Source: an uncultured Prevotellaceae bacterium (GTDB lineage Bacteria > Bacteroidota > Bacteroidia > Bacteroidales > Muribaculaceae). From it: DNA of 64,000 bases. The stretch covers positions 32,229 to 96,228 of the forward strand of contig CALEJB010000009.1 of the NCBI GenBank assembly GCA_937898675.1, written 5' to 3'. Numbering within the stretch: the first letter of the stretch is position 1; every line of letters begins with the position of its first letter. Position numbers and translations under genes: made by a program. The notes under the pieces are model-generated. The model was not told the DNA's origin. It did no database searches and saw nothing but the letters and a program-made list of their open reading frames with translations. This document shows positions 25,929 to 34,409 of the stretch, piece after piece.

Positions 25929-27035
25929 TTATAATTTAGAGACTTTCTTCAAGGCGGATTTAATTGCGTTAGCCATGGCAAAGGCAAGCATGACAGGCAC
26001 AGCGTTTCCAATCATCTTGTAACCATCATTCAGGTCGTTATAGATGAATTTGAAATTATCGGGAAAGCCCTGTATTCTTGCGGCCTCACGAACAGTTAAG
26101 CGACGATATAATTTCTCTTTGCCCTTAACAAATTCCTGCTTGTCGGTATCAATTTTGACCATTTTAGGCGCTTGTGGATGAAGTTGTGACTGCCTGCCGC
26201 TGGCTTGAACTGTAAAGGCTGGTTCATCCCAAGAACGGACACGATTGCGTGACATGAAAATTGGCGAAAAACCACCAACAAAGTATTCATGATTCGGTAC
26301 GATGCAACTTTCCCCGTTGGTCTTGTTTTTATCCCTTGCCGGTATTGCATTTTCTCGCAAGTCCCAAATAGCATCCTTTAATGTCGGCTTAATATCAAAC
26401 GGCATAGGGTATGCAAAATCTTCAATTTCAAGGTCTTTTCTAAAACCGACATAGAAAACTCGTTCCCTATCCTCGGGCACATCGTAATCGTTGGCGTTCA
26501 ACAATTTCAAGAACACATTATAACCTGCATCCTTGAAACTTTGAATGAAATCATCAACCGCCTGCTTGTGACGCGCGGCCATCATTCCTGAAACATTTTC
26601 AGCAAGGAAAAATAATGGCTGTTTTGCTTTTAGGATACGGATATATTCATAGAAAAGTTTACCTCTCATGTCCTCAATGCCCCTTTTGCTACCACCTTCA
26701 GACCAACTCTGACACGGGGGGCCTCCGATAATTCCTATGCAGTCGGGAATTTCTTTTGAATCTATGTCAACAATGCTTCGACGGTCGAGCGGCGCAGAGT
26801 GGTTGGCCTCATAAGTTGACCAAATGTTCTTGTCAAATTCATTTGCCCAAATAATATTGAAGCCTGCCATTTCAAAGCCGAGGTCTAAACCACCAGCACC
26901 AGCAAAGAGAGATATTATTGAATTTGGGGCATCCTTGACAAAATCGGGATTAAGGGCCTCATAGTCAAAAATAGACATAGAAGGCTCTGCTACAATGCTA
27001 TTGTAGTCATCGTCACGGTCGTAGTTATAAGCCAT
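25929..27035 (-). CDS. HaeIII-like DNA (cytosine-5) methyltransferase
   Basis: Methylates cytosine in a site that is probably GGCC. Motifs in order: I SLFAGAGGLDLGFEMAGF, IV GGPPCQSWSEGG with the catalytic cysteine, VI FLAENVSGMM, VIII RERVFYVGFR, the target region FMSRNRVRSWDEPAFTVQAS and X GYKMIGNAVPVMLA. Similarity to M.HaeIII is close even in the target-recognition region. The N-terminus has about 40 residues before motif I that M.HaeIII lacks. I start at the ATG at 27035; an upstream extension to 27110 crosses the promoter. GC content is low, indicating transfer. Confidence 0.94.
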   Translation of the reverse strand: MAYNYDRDDDYNSIVAEPSMSIFDYEALNPDFVKDAPNSIISLFAGAGGLDLGFEMAGFNIIWANEFDKNIWSTYEANHSAPLDRRSIVDIDSKEIPDCIGIIGGPPCQSWSEGGSKRGIEDMRGKLFYEYIRILKAKQPLFFLAENVSGMMAARHKQAVDDFIQSFKDAGYNVFLKLLNANDYDVPEDRERVFYVGFRKDLEIEDFAYPMPFDIKPTLKDAIWDLRENAIPARDKNKTNGESCIVPNHEYFVGGFSPIFMSRNRVRSWDEPAFTVQASGRQSQLHPQAPKMVKIDTDKQEFVKGKEKLYRRLTVREAARIQGFPDNFKFIYNDLNDGYKMIGNAVPVMLAFAMANAIKSALKKVSKL

Positions 27036-27068
27036 GTTAGGTTTTTGGGTTAAGTTGTTAATGAAGGA

Positions 27069-27099
27069 CAAAATTACAAATTTGATTTCAAACTGCAAA
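27069..27099 (-). promoter_or_regulatory. Promoter of the HaeIII-like R-M operon
   Basis: On the minus strand TTTG (27096-27099), a 19-base spacer and TAATTTTG (27069-27076) give a full Bacteroidetes-type promoter. The methyltransferase ATG is 34 bases further on. Confidence 0.7.
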
Positions 27100-27222
27100 G
27101 AAATAAACACACATGTCTATTTTAGGCGGTTTTTTTGTGTCTTTTGCTGGAGAGATGAGTGTCTAAGGCGAGAATTTCGCCGTATTGATGCCCATTGTGC
27201 AGGCAAACTCAAAAAAAATCAC

Positions 27223-27230
27223 TATCTTTG
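27223..27230 (+). promoter_or_regulatory. Promoter -7 element for lysS
   Basis: TATCTTTG matches TAnnTTTG and lies 42 bases before the lysS ATG. A TTG at 27195-27197 is at a long spacing (25 bases), so the -33 box is doubtful. Confidence 0.5.
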
Positions 27231-27272
27231 CCCGTTAATAGAAAAATCAACCAACAAAACTACGATACAGCA

Positions 27273-29024
27273 ATGAATGTACTTGAACTGAGCGAACAAG
27301 AAATTATCAGGCGTAACAGTCTGGAACAGTTGAGGGAACGCGGCATCAACCCGTATCCCGCCGCCGAGTATGAGGTGAACGCCTACAGCGATGACATCGT
27401 GGCCCGCTTTGACGACGACGCTGCCGAGGCGCGCCAGGTGAGCATCGCGGGACGCATGATGAACCGCCGCATCATGGGCAAGGCCTCCTTCTTTGAATTG
27501 CAGGACTCCAAGGGCCGCATCCAGGTGTATGTGAGCCGCGACGACCTGTGCCCCGGCGAGGACAAGGACCAGTACAATGTGGTGTTCAAGAAGTTGCTCG
27601 ACATGGGCGACTTTGTGGGCATCAAGGGCTTTGTGTTCAGGACCCAGACGGGCGAAATCAGCGTCCACGCCCAGCAGCTCACCCTGCTCAGCAAGTCGTT
27701 GAAGCCGCTGCCCGTGGTCAAGCAAAAGGACGGCGAGACGTTTGACGCCTTTGAGGACCCCGAGCTCAGGTATCGCCAGCGCTATGTGGACCTGATTGTG
27801 AACAACGGCGTCAAGGACACCTTCCTCAAGCGCGCCACCGTCATCCGCACCATGCGCCAGGTGCTCGACCAGGCCGGATACACCGAGGTCGAGACCCCCA
27901 CGCTGCAGGCCATTGCCGGCGGCGCCAGCGCGCGTCCGTTTATCACCCACTTCAATGCGCTCAACATCGACATGTATATGCGCATCGCCACCGAGCTGTA
28001 TCTCAAGCGCCTGATTGTGGGCGGCTTTGAGGGCGTGTACGAGATTGGCAAGAACTTCCGCAACGAGGGCATGGACCGCAACCACAACCCCGAGTTCACC
28101 TGCATGGAGCTGTATGTCCAGTACAAGGACTACAACTGGATGATGTCGTTCACCGAGAAACTGCTCGAGACCATCTGCATCGCCGTCAACGGCAAGCCCG
28201 AGACCGAGATCGACGGCAAGACCATCAGCTTCAAGGCGCCCTACCGCCGCCTGCCCATCCTCGAGGCCATCAAGGAGAAGACCGGCCACGACCTGGAAGG
28301 CAAGAGTGAGGACCAGATACGCGAGGTGTGCAGGCAGCTCAACCTCGAAATCGACGACACGATGGGCAAGGGCAAGCTCATCGACGAAATCTTTGGCGAG
28401 TTCTGCGAGGGCACTTTCATCCAGCCCACCTTCATCATCGACTATCCTGTCGAGATGTCGCCGCTGACCAAGATGCACCGCTCCAAGCCCGGCCTCACCG
28501 AGCGCTTTGAACTCATGGTGAACGGCAAGGAGGTGGCCAACGCCTACAGCGAGCTCAATGACCCCATCGACCAGGAGGAACGCTTTGTGGAGCAGATGCG
28601 CCTGGCCGACAAGGGCGATGACGAGGCCATGATCATCGACCAGGACTTCCTGCGCGCCCTGCAGTACGGCATGCCGCCCACGAGCGGCATCGGCATCGGC
28701 ATCGACCGCCTGACCATGCTCATGACGGGCAACAGCTACATCCAGGACGTGCTGCTGTTCCCGCAGATGCGCCCCGAGAAGGTGCCCGCCCGCGACAAGG
28801 CCGAAGCCTTTGCCGCCGTGGGCGTGCCCCAGGAGTGGGTGCCCGCCATCCACAAGGCCGGCGTGCTCACCGTGGCTGCCCTGGGCGCACTGGAGAAGCC
28901 CGGCAAGCTGTTCCAGGACCTGCTGGACATCAACAAGAAGTACAAACTGGGCATGAAGGTGCCCGTGGTTGACGAGATTGGCAAGTGGATCGCCGCTGCC
29001 AGCGACAAGGACGCTGCCCAGTAG
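27273..29024 (+). CDS. lysS: Lysyl-tRNA synthetase, class II
   Basis: Charges tRNA-Lys. The 583-residue protein has the N-terminal OB-fold anticodon domain (SIAGRMMNRRIMGKASFFEL), motif 2 (FRNEGMDRNHNPEFTCMELY) and motif 3 (PPTSGIGIGIDRLTMLMT). After the usual end near QDVLLFPQMRPEK it carries about 75 more residues (to KDAAQ), an extension I associate with Bacteroidetes LysRS. The ATG at 27273 gives MNVLELSEQEIIRRNSL; a longer frame from 27195 crosses the promoter. Confidence 0.96.
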   Translation: MNVLELSEQEIIRRNSLEQLRERGINPYPAAEYEVNAYSDDIVARFDDDAAEARQVSIAGRMMNRRIMGKASFFELQDSKGRIQVYVSRDDLCPGEDKDQYNVVFKKLLDMGDFVGIKGFVFRTQTGEISVHAQQLTLLSKSLKPLPVVKQKDGETFDAFEDPELRYRQRYVDLIVNNGVKDTFLKRATVIRTMRQVLDQAGYTEVETPTLQAIAGGASARPFITHFNALNIDMYMRIATELYLKRLIVGGFEGVYEIGKNFRNEGMDRNHNPEFTCMELYVQYKDYNWMMSFTEKLLETICIAVNGKPETEIDGKTISFKAPYRRLPILEAIKEKTGHDLEGKSEDQIREVCRQLNLEIDDTMGKGKLIDEIFGEFCEGTFIQPTFIIDYPVEMSPLTKMHRSKPGLTERFELMVNGKEVANAYSELNDPIDQEERFVEQMRLADKGDDEAMIIDQDFLRALQYGMPPTSGIGIGIDRLTMLMTGNSYIQDVLLFPQMRPEKVPARDKAEAFAAVGVPQEWVPAIHKAGVLTVAALGALEKPGKLFQDLLDINKKYKLGMKVPVVDEIGKWIAAASDKDAAQ

Positions 29025-29137
29025 CCTGCTCTTGCCAGCGGCCTCGACTGTGTGACACACTTGAGATTTTGCAAATTTTAAGAAACTCATTATGCTGATA
29101 TTTCGGTCAGGATGGGATTTCTTTGGCAAAAAATTTA

Positions 29138-29145
29138 TAACTTTG
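29138..29145 (+). promoter_or_regulatory. Promoter -7 element for the porZ-like gene
   Basis: TAACTTTG at the right distance (91 bases) before the next ATG, in an AT-rich gap. A TTTG lies only 12 bases upstream, so the -33 box is uncertain. Confidence 0.45.
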
Positions 29146-29236
29146 GCATTTGATTCAGTGGGTTTTGTGCATAATTGTCTTGAAACTCATTGATGGTTAG
29201 TGTATTAAAGTATAAATAACTATAAAACGACAAGAT

Positions 29237-31597
29237 ATGTTCAAGAAACAATTCATGCTCGTGCTGCTGACGCTGTTGGCTGTATTGAGCGCCGATGCCG
29301 CTACCTGGAAGATGCACGGCACCTTTGTGGCATCTAAAACGAAGAATGTGTATGACATCGGGGACAAGGTGTACTATGTTGACATCTCCACGCTGTTTGT
29401 CTATGACAAGGCGTCGCAGACGACCATCGGCCTGAACAAGCAGAACCTGTTATCCGACATGATGGTTGACCAGATTTACTTCGACAGTGAGCGGCGCTTG
29501 CTGTTCGTGGCCTACTCCAACTCCAACATCGACGTCATTGACGAGAGCGGCAAGGTGACCAACATCAGCAACATCAAGGACGTGACGCCGCGTGTGCACG
29601 ACTGCACCCTGGACAACGGCGAGCTGGCCAACAACGCCACCTACACCACCAAGACGATCAATGACATCACCTTTGCCGACGGCATGGCCTATGTCGCCAT
29701 CGGCTACGGATATGTGACAATCGACGAGACGACGCTGACGGTGAAGAATAGCTACGAGCTGGGCCAGTCGCTCACCGTGAACTCTGTCGCCGTGGTGGGC
29801 GATGAGATGCTGCTGGTGACCGACGGATATCTCTACTATGGCCCCAAAGGCCAGGACGACCCCATCCACACCTATGCCAAGAAGAGCGGAACATTCTCGG
29901 GCTCCAAGCTGTATCCCTATCGCGACAACGCCTTCTTCATGTTGAGGTCCAACGCTTTATACCGCTACGATATGGTGGATTCAGAGCCCACGGGCACCAA
30001 GCTGCTCGACTATGGCCCCACCTGTGTCCAGCGCACGCCCGCCGGCTTTGTCGCCAATTTTTCCGGACAGTCGTTCTACTACACCATCGACGCCGCGGGC
30101 ACCACGGTGACCAAGGCGGCCAGCACGGCGCTCTTTGCCAGCTCTGACCCTGCTGGCGACGGCACCCTGTGGCTGCTCGGCGCCAATGGCTTGTACATCT
30201 CGGGGACGTCAAACTACCACAAGGTTAACGGCCTGACGATGACCACCCCCTTTTGGATGAAATACAATGCGGCGATGGATAAATTATATGTCGCCAGCTC
30301 GGCCAAGAACCTGTGGTACATCAAGAAGGACTACAACAACGCCATCAACACCTATGACGGCGCCGACTGGAAGCTCGCCAACGCCTACGGCACCGGCACG
30401 GGATATGCCGGCTATGAATTCGTGTTTGACCCGTTTGACCCCTATACCTATGTCCGCGCCAGCTGGACCCAGGGCATCCTCAAGGTGACCAACGACGCCC
30501 TGGCCAAGCAGTTCACCAAGTCGAACTCCGAAATCGGCACCTACAAGGCCACCCCGGCCTTTGACCGCTACGGCAACCTGTGGGCGGTAAGCTCCTATGG
30601 CTATGCCAGCGCGCCCGTCGTTGTCCTGCCCAGGGCCAAGTTCGAGAACCCTGCATCGGTGGCCAAGGCCGACTGGTTTGTGCCCAGCGGCCTGCTGAAC
30701 GTGAGCACCGGCAACATGCAGGCATCCCAGTTCATCATTTCCAGGAAGAACAACGTGAAGTTATACACCGACGGCGACTATTCCCAGGCCGGCCCCTACG
30801 TCGGCCACATCTTGTGCTGGGACAATGCCACCGAGGATCCCAAGGCGGGCAGTTACCAGTTTGTCACCCTTGGCAGCTTTGTGGACCAGAACAACAAGAC
30901 GGTGGACTGGACCTACATCAGGCACATGGAGGAAGACCTTGACGGCAACATCTGGGTGGGCACGATGTCGGGCCTGTTCTATTTCGACCCCGACGAGGTG
31001 TTCAACGCCCGCCCCAAGGCCGTCCGCCCCTTTGTCACCAAGTTTGACGAGGGCACGGGCAACCTGTGCGAGGGCTATGAGGTGTACGACATCGGTGTTG
31101 ACGCCGACAACAACAAGTGGATTGCGACCAACGGCAACGGCCTGTTCTTTGTCTCGCCCGACGGCAGCGAGGTCTTCAAGCACTTCACCACCGACAACAG
31201 CGACATCCCCGGCAACGTCGTGTATTCGGTCGAGTGCGACACCGTGAACAACCGCGTGTTCATCATCACCGATAACGGCCTGGCCGAGTACATCTCTGAC
31301 AGCGACGCCGCCGCCCTGGACTATGGCAGCGTTTACGCATTGCCCAATCCTGTCGAGCCCGACTACACGGGCATGGTCAAGATTTCGGGGCTGATGGAGG
31401 ACACCTGGCTGGTCATCACCGACAGCGAGGGCCGCGTGGTCAAGACCATGGGCCCCGTGACGGGCAGCGCGCTGTGGGATGCCAGCGACGAGCGCGGCGA
31501 GCGTGTGGCCACGGGCATCTATCGGGTGTATGTGGCCCAGGGCGCACAGCCTGCTGTCGATGGCGAACCTGCCGCCACGGTCATGGTGATCAAGTGA
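29237..31597 (+). CDS. porZ: PorZ-like type IX secretion system protein
   Basis: A 786-residue exported protein: signal peptide (about 1-21, ending SADA), beta-propeller repeats (for example IWVGTMSGLFYFDP and KWIATNGNGLFFVSPDG), and a C-terminal beta-sandwich domain (YALPNPVEPDYTGMVKI, then GERVATGIYRVYVA) of the type IX sorting class. This architecture and length fit PorZ, a surface protein that supplies anionic LPS to the sortase PorU. Similar two-propeller proteins exist, so the symbol is probable, not proven. It stands alone 212 bases after lysS. Confidence 0.75.
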   Translation: MFKKQFMLVLLTLLAVLSADAATWKMHGTFVASKTKNVYDIGDKVYYVDISTLFVYDKASQTTIGLNKQNLLSDMMVDQIYFDSERRLLFVAYSNSNIDVIDESGKVTNISNIKDVTPRVHDCTLDNGELANNATYTTKTINDITFADGMAYVAIGYGYVTIDETTLTVKNSYELGQSLTVNSVAVVGDEMLLVTDGYLYYGPKGQDDPIHTYAKKSGTFSGSKLYPYRDNAFFMLRSNALYRYDMVDSEPTGTKLLDYGPTCVQRTPAGFVANFSGQSFYYTIDAAGTTVTKAASTALFASSDPAGDGTLWLLGANGLYISGTSNYHKVNGLTMTTPFWMKYNAAMDKLYVASSAKNLWYIKKDYNNAINTYDGADWKLANAYGTGTGYAGYEFVFDPFDPYTYVRASWTQGILKVTNDALAKQFTKSNSEIGTYKATPAFDRYGNLWAVSSYGYASAPVVVLPRAKFENPASVAKADWFVPSGLLNVSTGNMQASQFIISRKNNVKLYTDGDYSQAGPYVGHILCWDNATEDPKAGSYQFVTLGSFVDQNNKTVDWTYIRHMEEDLDGNIWVGTMSGLFYFDPDEVFNARPKAVRPFVTKFDEGTGNLCEGYEVYDIGVDADNNKWIATNGNGLFFVSPDGSEVFKHFTTDNSDIPGNVVYSVECDTVNNRVFIITDNGLAEYISDSDAAALDYGSVYALPNPVEPDYTGMVKISGLMEDTWLVITDSEGRVVKTMGPVTGSALWDASDERGERVATGIYRVYVAQGAQPAVDGEPAATVMVIK

Positions 31598-31638
31598 CCC
31601 CCGGCAGTGTGATCTCAAGAGAATAACAACATCTGTGG

Positions 31639-31672
31639 CAAGAGGGCGTGGCCGGCGAGGCTTGCCCTCTTG
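31639..31672. other. Hairpin between porZ-like gene and next ORF
   Basis: A perfect 9-bp inverted repeat (31639-31647 and 31664-31672) with a 16-base GC-rich interior. It has no T-run, so it may be a weak terminator for the porZ-like gene or a leader structure of the next gene, whose ATG is 18 bases on. Confidence 0.4.
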
Positions 31673-31690
31673 CGGCATCAGGACAGCGGC

Positions 31691-32152
31691 ATGGACATCA
31701 ACTCGCCCGAATTCTACACGATAGCCTTTGTCGTGGCGGTGGCGCTGGTGGCGCTGCTCATGGGGCGTGTCGAGAAAGGTCCCGCCAGCACCTTCATCGC
31801 CCCGCTGGACACCCGGCCCGACGGCGATGCCGGCGACGGCGACCTGCTCACGCTGCAGCCGCTGGACAACGGCAAGGTGAAGATAACCCGCACGGGGCTG
31901 ATGCTCGGCCCCGGCGAGACCGTCAACCTCGTGTTCACCATCCGCGGCGAGGAGTGCTCCATCGTCGAGAAAAAGGGCGTGAAACGCCGTGGCGAGCCGG
32001 GCGAGCCGGTGTGCGGCGAGGCGAGCGTCAAGTGGCTGCGACGCGGTACGCGATACCGCATCCGCTACGAGAGCCAGGTCACCAGCGCGTGGGCAACGTT
32101 TGCCTTCAACACCGCGGACGGGCAGGCCAGGCAGGTCCAGCTCAAGCTGTGA
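31691..32152 (+). CDS. Small membrane-anchored protein of unknown function
   Basis: A 153-residue protein with one N-terminal membrane segment (FYTIAFVVAVALVALLMG, about 8-25) and a soluble, beta-rich remainder (VKITRTGLMLGPGETVNLVF and later YRIRYESQVTSAWATFAF). I do not recognise the family. A TTG start 21 bases earlier is possible; I chose the ATG. It sits between the porZ-like gene and a convergent minus-strand group, with its stop 21 bases from the end of the next gene. Confidence 0.65.
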   Translation: MDINSPEFYTIAFVVAVALVALLMGRVEKGPASTFIAPLDTRPDGDAGDGDLLTLQPLDNGKVKITRTGLMLGPGETVNLVFTIRGEECSIVEKKGVKRRGEPGEPVCGEASVKWLRRGTRYRIRYESQVTSAWATFAFNTADGQARQVQLKL

Positions 32153-32173
32153 CGCCTCGCCCCGTGCCCTCTC

Positions 32174-32875
32174 CTACGGCCGCTTGAACAGGCCGGGCGG
32201 AATTTCATACAGGTTGCGGCCCTCGGCGCGGGCGCGGGCACGGTCGGCCTCGACCTGGCGGCGGTGGCGCTCACGCTCGCACTCGGCCTCACGCCGCTCG
32301 CGCTCGTCGATGGCCTCGGCGCGCTCGGCCATGAACCGCTGGCGCAGCGCTATCATCACCGACATGGGGTCCATCGCACCGTAGAACTTGCCGTAGCGGC
32401 CCGACTTCAGGCGGTACAGGAACAGCATCACCTCGCTCACCTTGAGGTAGCCAAACTCAACGGCAATCATGCTGGCGAGTTCGCGCATCTGCCTGTCGCT
32501 CAGCTTGTCGCGGCAGCCGCAAAATTCCGTCACGCTGTGCAGCTGCGGCAACAGCCACTGCTCGGCGGCGTTGGGGCCGTAGGCCAGCCCCACCACCGTC
32601 ATCGTGGGCGCTGTGCCAAACAGGGCGCGCTCCACGTTTTTGGCGGCTTCGAGCTGTAAGTCGGGGTTCATCGCCGTCATGAAGGCGGCGAGGTCAGAAT
32701 GGGAGCGGACGAGGGTGTCGAGCTTCGTCTGCAAGTGCTGCAATCTGGCGGGCAACGGCGGCCTGACGCGAGGCGTGCTCGGCTTCGGCGCGAGCGACTG
32801 GATCGTAGATGTAATGCTGGATGCAAGCGTTTGCGGGCTGGCGCCACGCGTTGCGGGTGTGGGTTGTGTCTGCAT
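32174..32875 (-). CDS. Hypothetical protein overlapping the upstream gene (DUF6633-like)
   Basis: A 233-residue soluble protein. The middle is helical (NPDLQLEAAKNVERALFG, then DRQMRELASMIAVEFGYLKV) and the end is a charged helix rich in arginine and glutamate. It resembles Bacteroidales proteins I recall as DUF6633, often next to a DUF6291-type gene; the name is from memory and uncertain. The ATG at 32875 lies 182 bases inside the upstream gene in another frame; a TTG at 32926 would lengthen the overlap. Function unknown; a replication or mobile-element role is only a guess from the pairing. Confidence 0.65.
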   Translation of the reverse strand: MQTQPTPATRGASPQTLASSITSTIQSLAPKPSTPRVRPPLPARLQHLQTKLDTLVRSHSDLAAFMTAMNPDLQLEAAKNVERALFGTAPTMTVVGLAYGPNAAEQWLLPQLHSVTEFCGCRDKLSDRQMRELASMIAVEFGYLKVSEVMLFLYRLKSGRYGKFYGAMDPMSVMIALRQRFMAERAEAIDERERREAECERERHRRQVEADRARARAEGRNLYEIPPGLFKRP

Positions 32876-33548
32876 GGTGTTGCTGGTTTTTGTAAAGTTT
32901 GATGATGTATGGTAATTGGTTGACAAAGTGCGTCTTGGCTTGGCTCAGCGTCTCGCGCGAGTCCTGCTGGCGCAGGTAGTTGACAAAGTCCGCGACATAG
33001 GTGGCCATGTCGTCGCGCCCGATGCGACGCGCCATGCACAGCTGCTCGAGCCAGGGCTCCTCGCTCAGCATCATGCGCTCCAACTCGTCATAATCGGGAA
33101 CTTGGACGCCGCTCGCCCGCGCGGGAGAGAGAGAATTGGTTTGAGAATTATTTTTTTTGATTTTTTCTTCTATAGGGGGTGTGGGGGGAAGGTCTTCTTT
33201 TTTGCTTTTTTTTACCTCCGCCTTTGGTTTGACCTCATTGTCACGGCAACGGCAGTCGTCAGCGCCGGTCGCCGTGTCACCGCCCGGGGCGGGCGTGTCG
33301 CTGCGGCGGGGGCGGCCGCCCTTGCTGCCGTTGCTGCGGCGGGCGGCGCGGCGCTCAATGCTCTGCTCGATGCTGGGCGCCAGCAGGTTGTAAGCCAGGC
33401 GGATCGCCGAGCCGGTGACATGTTCACTGCCGTCCAGACCGTTCATCGTCGCTGCCAGTGCCTGGAACAGGCGCCCCAGTTCGGCGGGCTTGAGCGACCG
33501 CGCTACCACCAGATAGGCATCGGTGTCATAGGTGAGTGTGGTTTTCAT
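32694..33548 (-). CDS. Hypothetical DUF6291/DUF7833-like protein
   Basis: A 284-residue protein with an N-terminal domain (YDTDAYLVVARSLKPAELGR), a basic and low-complexity linker (RRAARRSNGSKGGRPRR, then KPKAEVKKSKKEDLP) and a C-terminal helical region (EEPWLEQLCMARRI, then TLSQAKTHFVNQL) like that of Bacteroidales replication-associated proteins. The family names are from memory. Its last 60 codons overlap the next gene out of frame. A strong -7 box and an A-rich repeated leader precede the ATG. Confidence 0.7.
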   Translation of the reverse strand: MKTTLTYDTDAYLVVARSLKPAELGRLFQALAATMNGLDGSEHVTGSAIRLAYNLLAPSIEQSIERRAARRSNGSKGGRPRRSDTPAPGGDTATGADDCRCRDNEVKPKAEVKKSKKEDLPPTPPIEEKIKKNNSQTNSLSPARASGVQVPDYDELERMMLSEEPWLEQLCMARRIGRDDMATYVADFVNYLRQQDSRETLSQAKTHFVNQLPYIIKLYKNQQHHADTTHTRNAWRQPANACIQHYIYDPVARAEAEHASRQAAVARQIAALADEARHPRPLPF

Positions 33549-33550
33549 GG

Positions 33551-33583
33551 CTTTTGGTTTTGTTTGGTTTTGTTTGGTTTTTG
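33551..33583 (-). repeat. A-rich tandem repeat in the leader of the DUF6291-like gene
   Basis: The 10-base unit gttttgtttg (CAAACAAAAC on the coding strand) is repeated directly before the ATG at 33548. Bacteroidetes favour A-rich leaders in place of Shine-Dalgarno sites, so this may set translation strength. Confidence 0.6.
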
Positions 33584-33607
33584 CAGCGTGTTGCTGCTCT
33601 CTTGCCG

Positions 33608-33615
33608 CAAAGGTA
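33608..33615 (-). promoter_or_regulatory. Promoter -7 element for the overlapping gene pair
   Basis: The minus strand reads TACCTTTG, 60 bases before the ATG at 33548. A TTTG (33643-33646) is present, but the spacer is 27 bases, which is long. Confidence 0.5.
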
Positions 33616-33754
33616 GAACCACCCCCATCGCCTGCGCCATGACAAAAAGCAACGATTCACCTCCCCGCCCTCGGCAATGGCGGAGGCATCTGCGGTCCTC
33701 GGGCAGTGAGCTGTGTCCAGAGACGCAGGCGCCGGCCGTCACACCCGTCGCCCT

Positions 33755-33829
33755 CAAGGGCAAGGCCGGAGGCCTTGACTTGCCGAAAACCCCGCGGCAC
33801 ACAGGCCGGAGGCCTGGATGGCGTTGGGG
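33755..33829. repeat. Intergenic repeat, family 1 (copy D)
   Basis: Bases 33761-33829 closely match 2256-2323. The leading tcaagggcaaggccg is shared with 49210-49224. The block contains the short palindrome ggccggaggcc twice, which could pair within an RNA. It lies in the gap between two minus-strand genes, and no gene is supported here. Confidence 0.6.
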
Positions 33830-33841
33830 ATGTGGCGGGGG

Positions 33842-34351
33842 TCAGAATGTCAGGCCCAGCTTGAGCTGGCATGCTCCTGTGGTGAAGCCGAGGCTTCCTT
33901 GCTCTGAGAAATGCTGGCTCGTGTAACCGACTTGTGCCTGAAATCGCTTGTGCTTGACGCCGACGGCCGGCGAGCACAAGAAGCCGCCTGCACTGCTCAC
34001 CCCCTTGGTCAGCCCTGTGCTGTAGCCAAGGTCCAGCGCGATGAACGGCGCGAAGTGGCTGTTGACAGGATAGTAGCCCTTGAGGTCCACAAACACGGGC
34101 AGCATCAGTTCGCCCCAGCCTGTGCCGTCGTCCTTGAGCTGGTGATAGAAGTCAACGCCCAGTCCCAGTCCGGCATAGGCGTAGTCGCCAATCCTTGCGC
34201 CGTGAATGGTGTGCAGGTTGACGCGGCCGGTGCCGTTTGCCCCAATCCCGACGGAGTAGCCCAGGTCAACTTGGCCCTGGTACCTGGCTTGTTGCGCGCT
34301 TGCCGCTAATGTTGCCGCGGCAAGGGCTATCAGTAATGCTATTTTTTTCAT
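33842..34351 (-). CDS. Small outer-membrane beta-barrel protein
   Basis: A 169-residue exported protein with a signal peptide (MKKIALLIALAAATLAASA) and alternating polar/aromatic strands ending in a C-terminal phenylalanine (LKLGLTF), a common outer-membrane barrel signature. Glycine-rich strands (VDLGYSVGIGANG, YAGLGLGVDFYHQ) fit an eight-strand barrel. The ATG at 34351 was chosen for the signal peptide; the longer frame upstream has no such sequence. No specific function can be given. Confidence 0.8.
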   Translation of the reverse strand: MKKIALLIALAAATLAASAQQARYQGQVDLGYSVGIGANGTGRVNLHTIHGARIGDYAYAGLGLGVDFYHQLKDDGTGWGELMLPVFVDLKGYYPVNSHFAPFIALDLGYSTGLTKGVSSAGGFLCSPAVGVKHKRFQAQVGYTSQHFSEQGSLGFTTGACQLKLGLTF

Positions 34352-34409
34352 GTCTTGGATATTTTCGGTTAGTGTATCAACAATCGGCTTGATGCCGCTC
34401 CCGGCCGGG

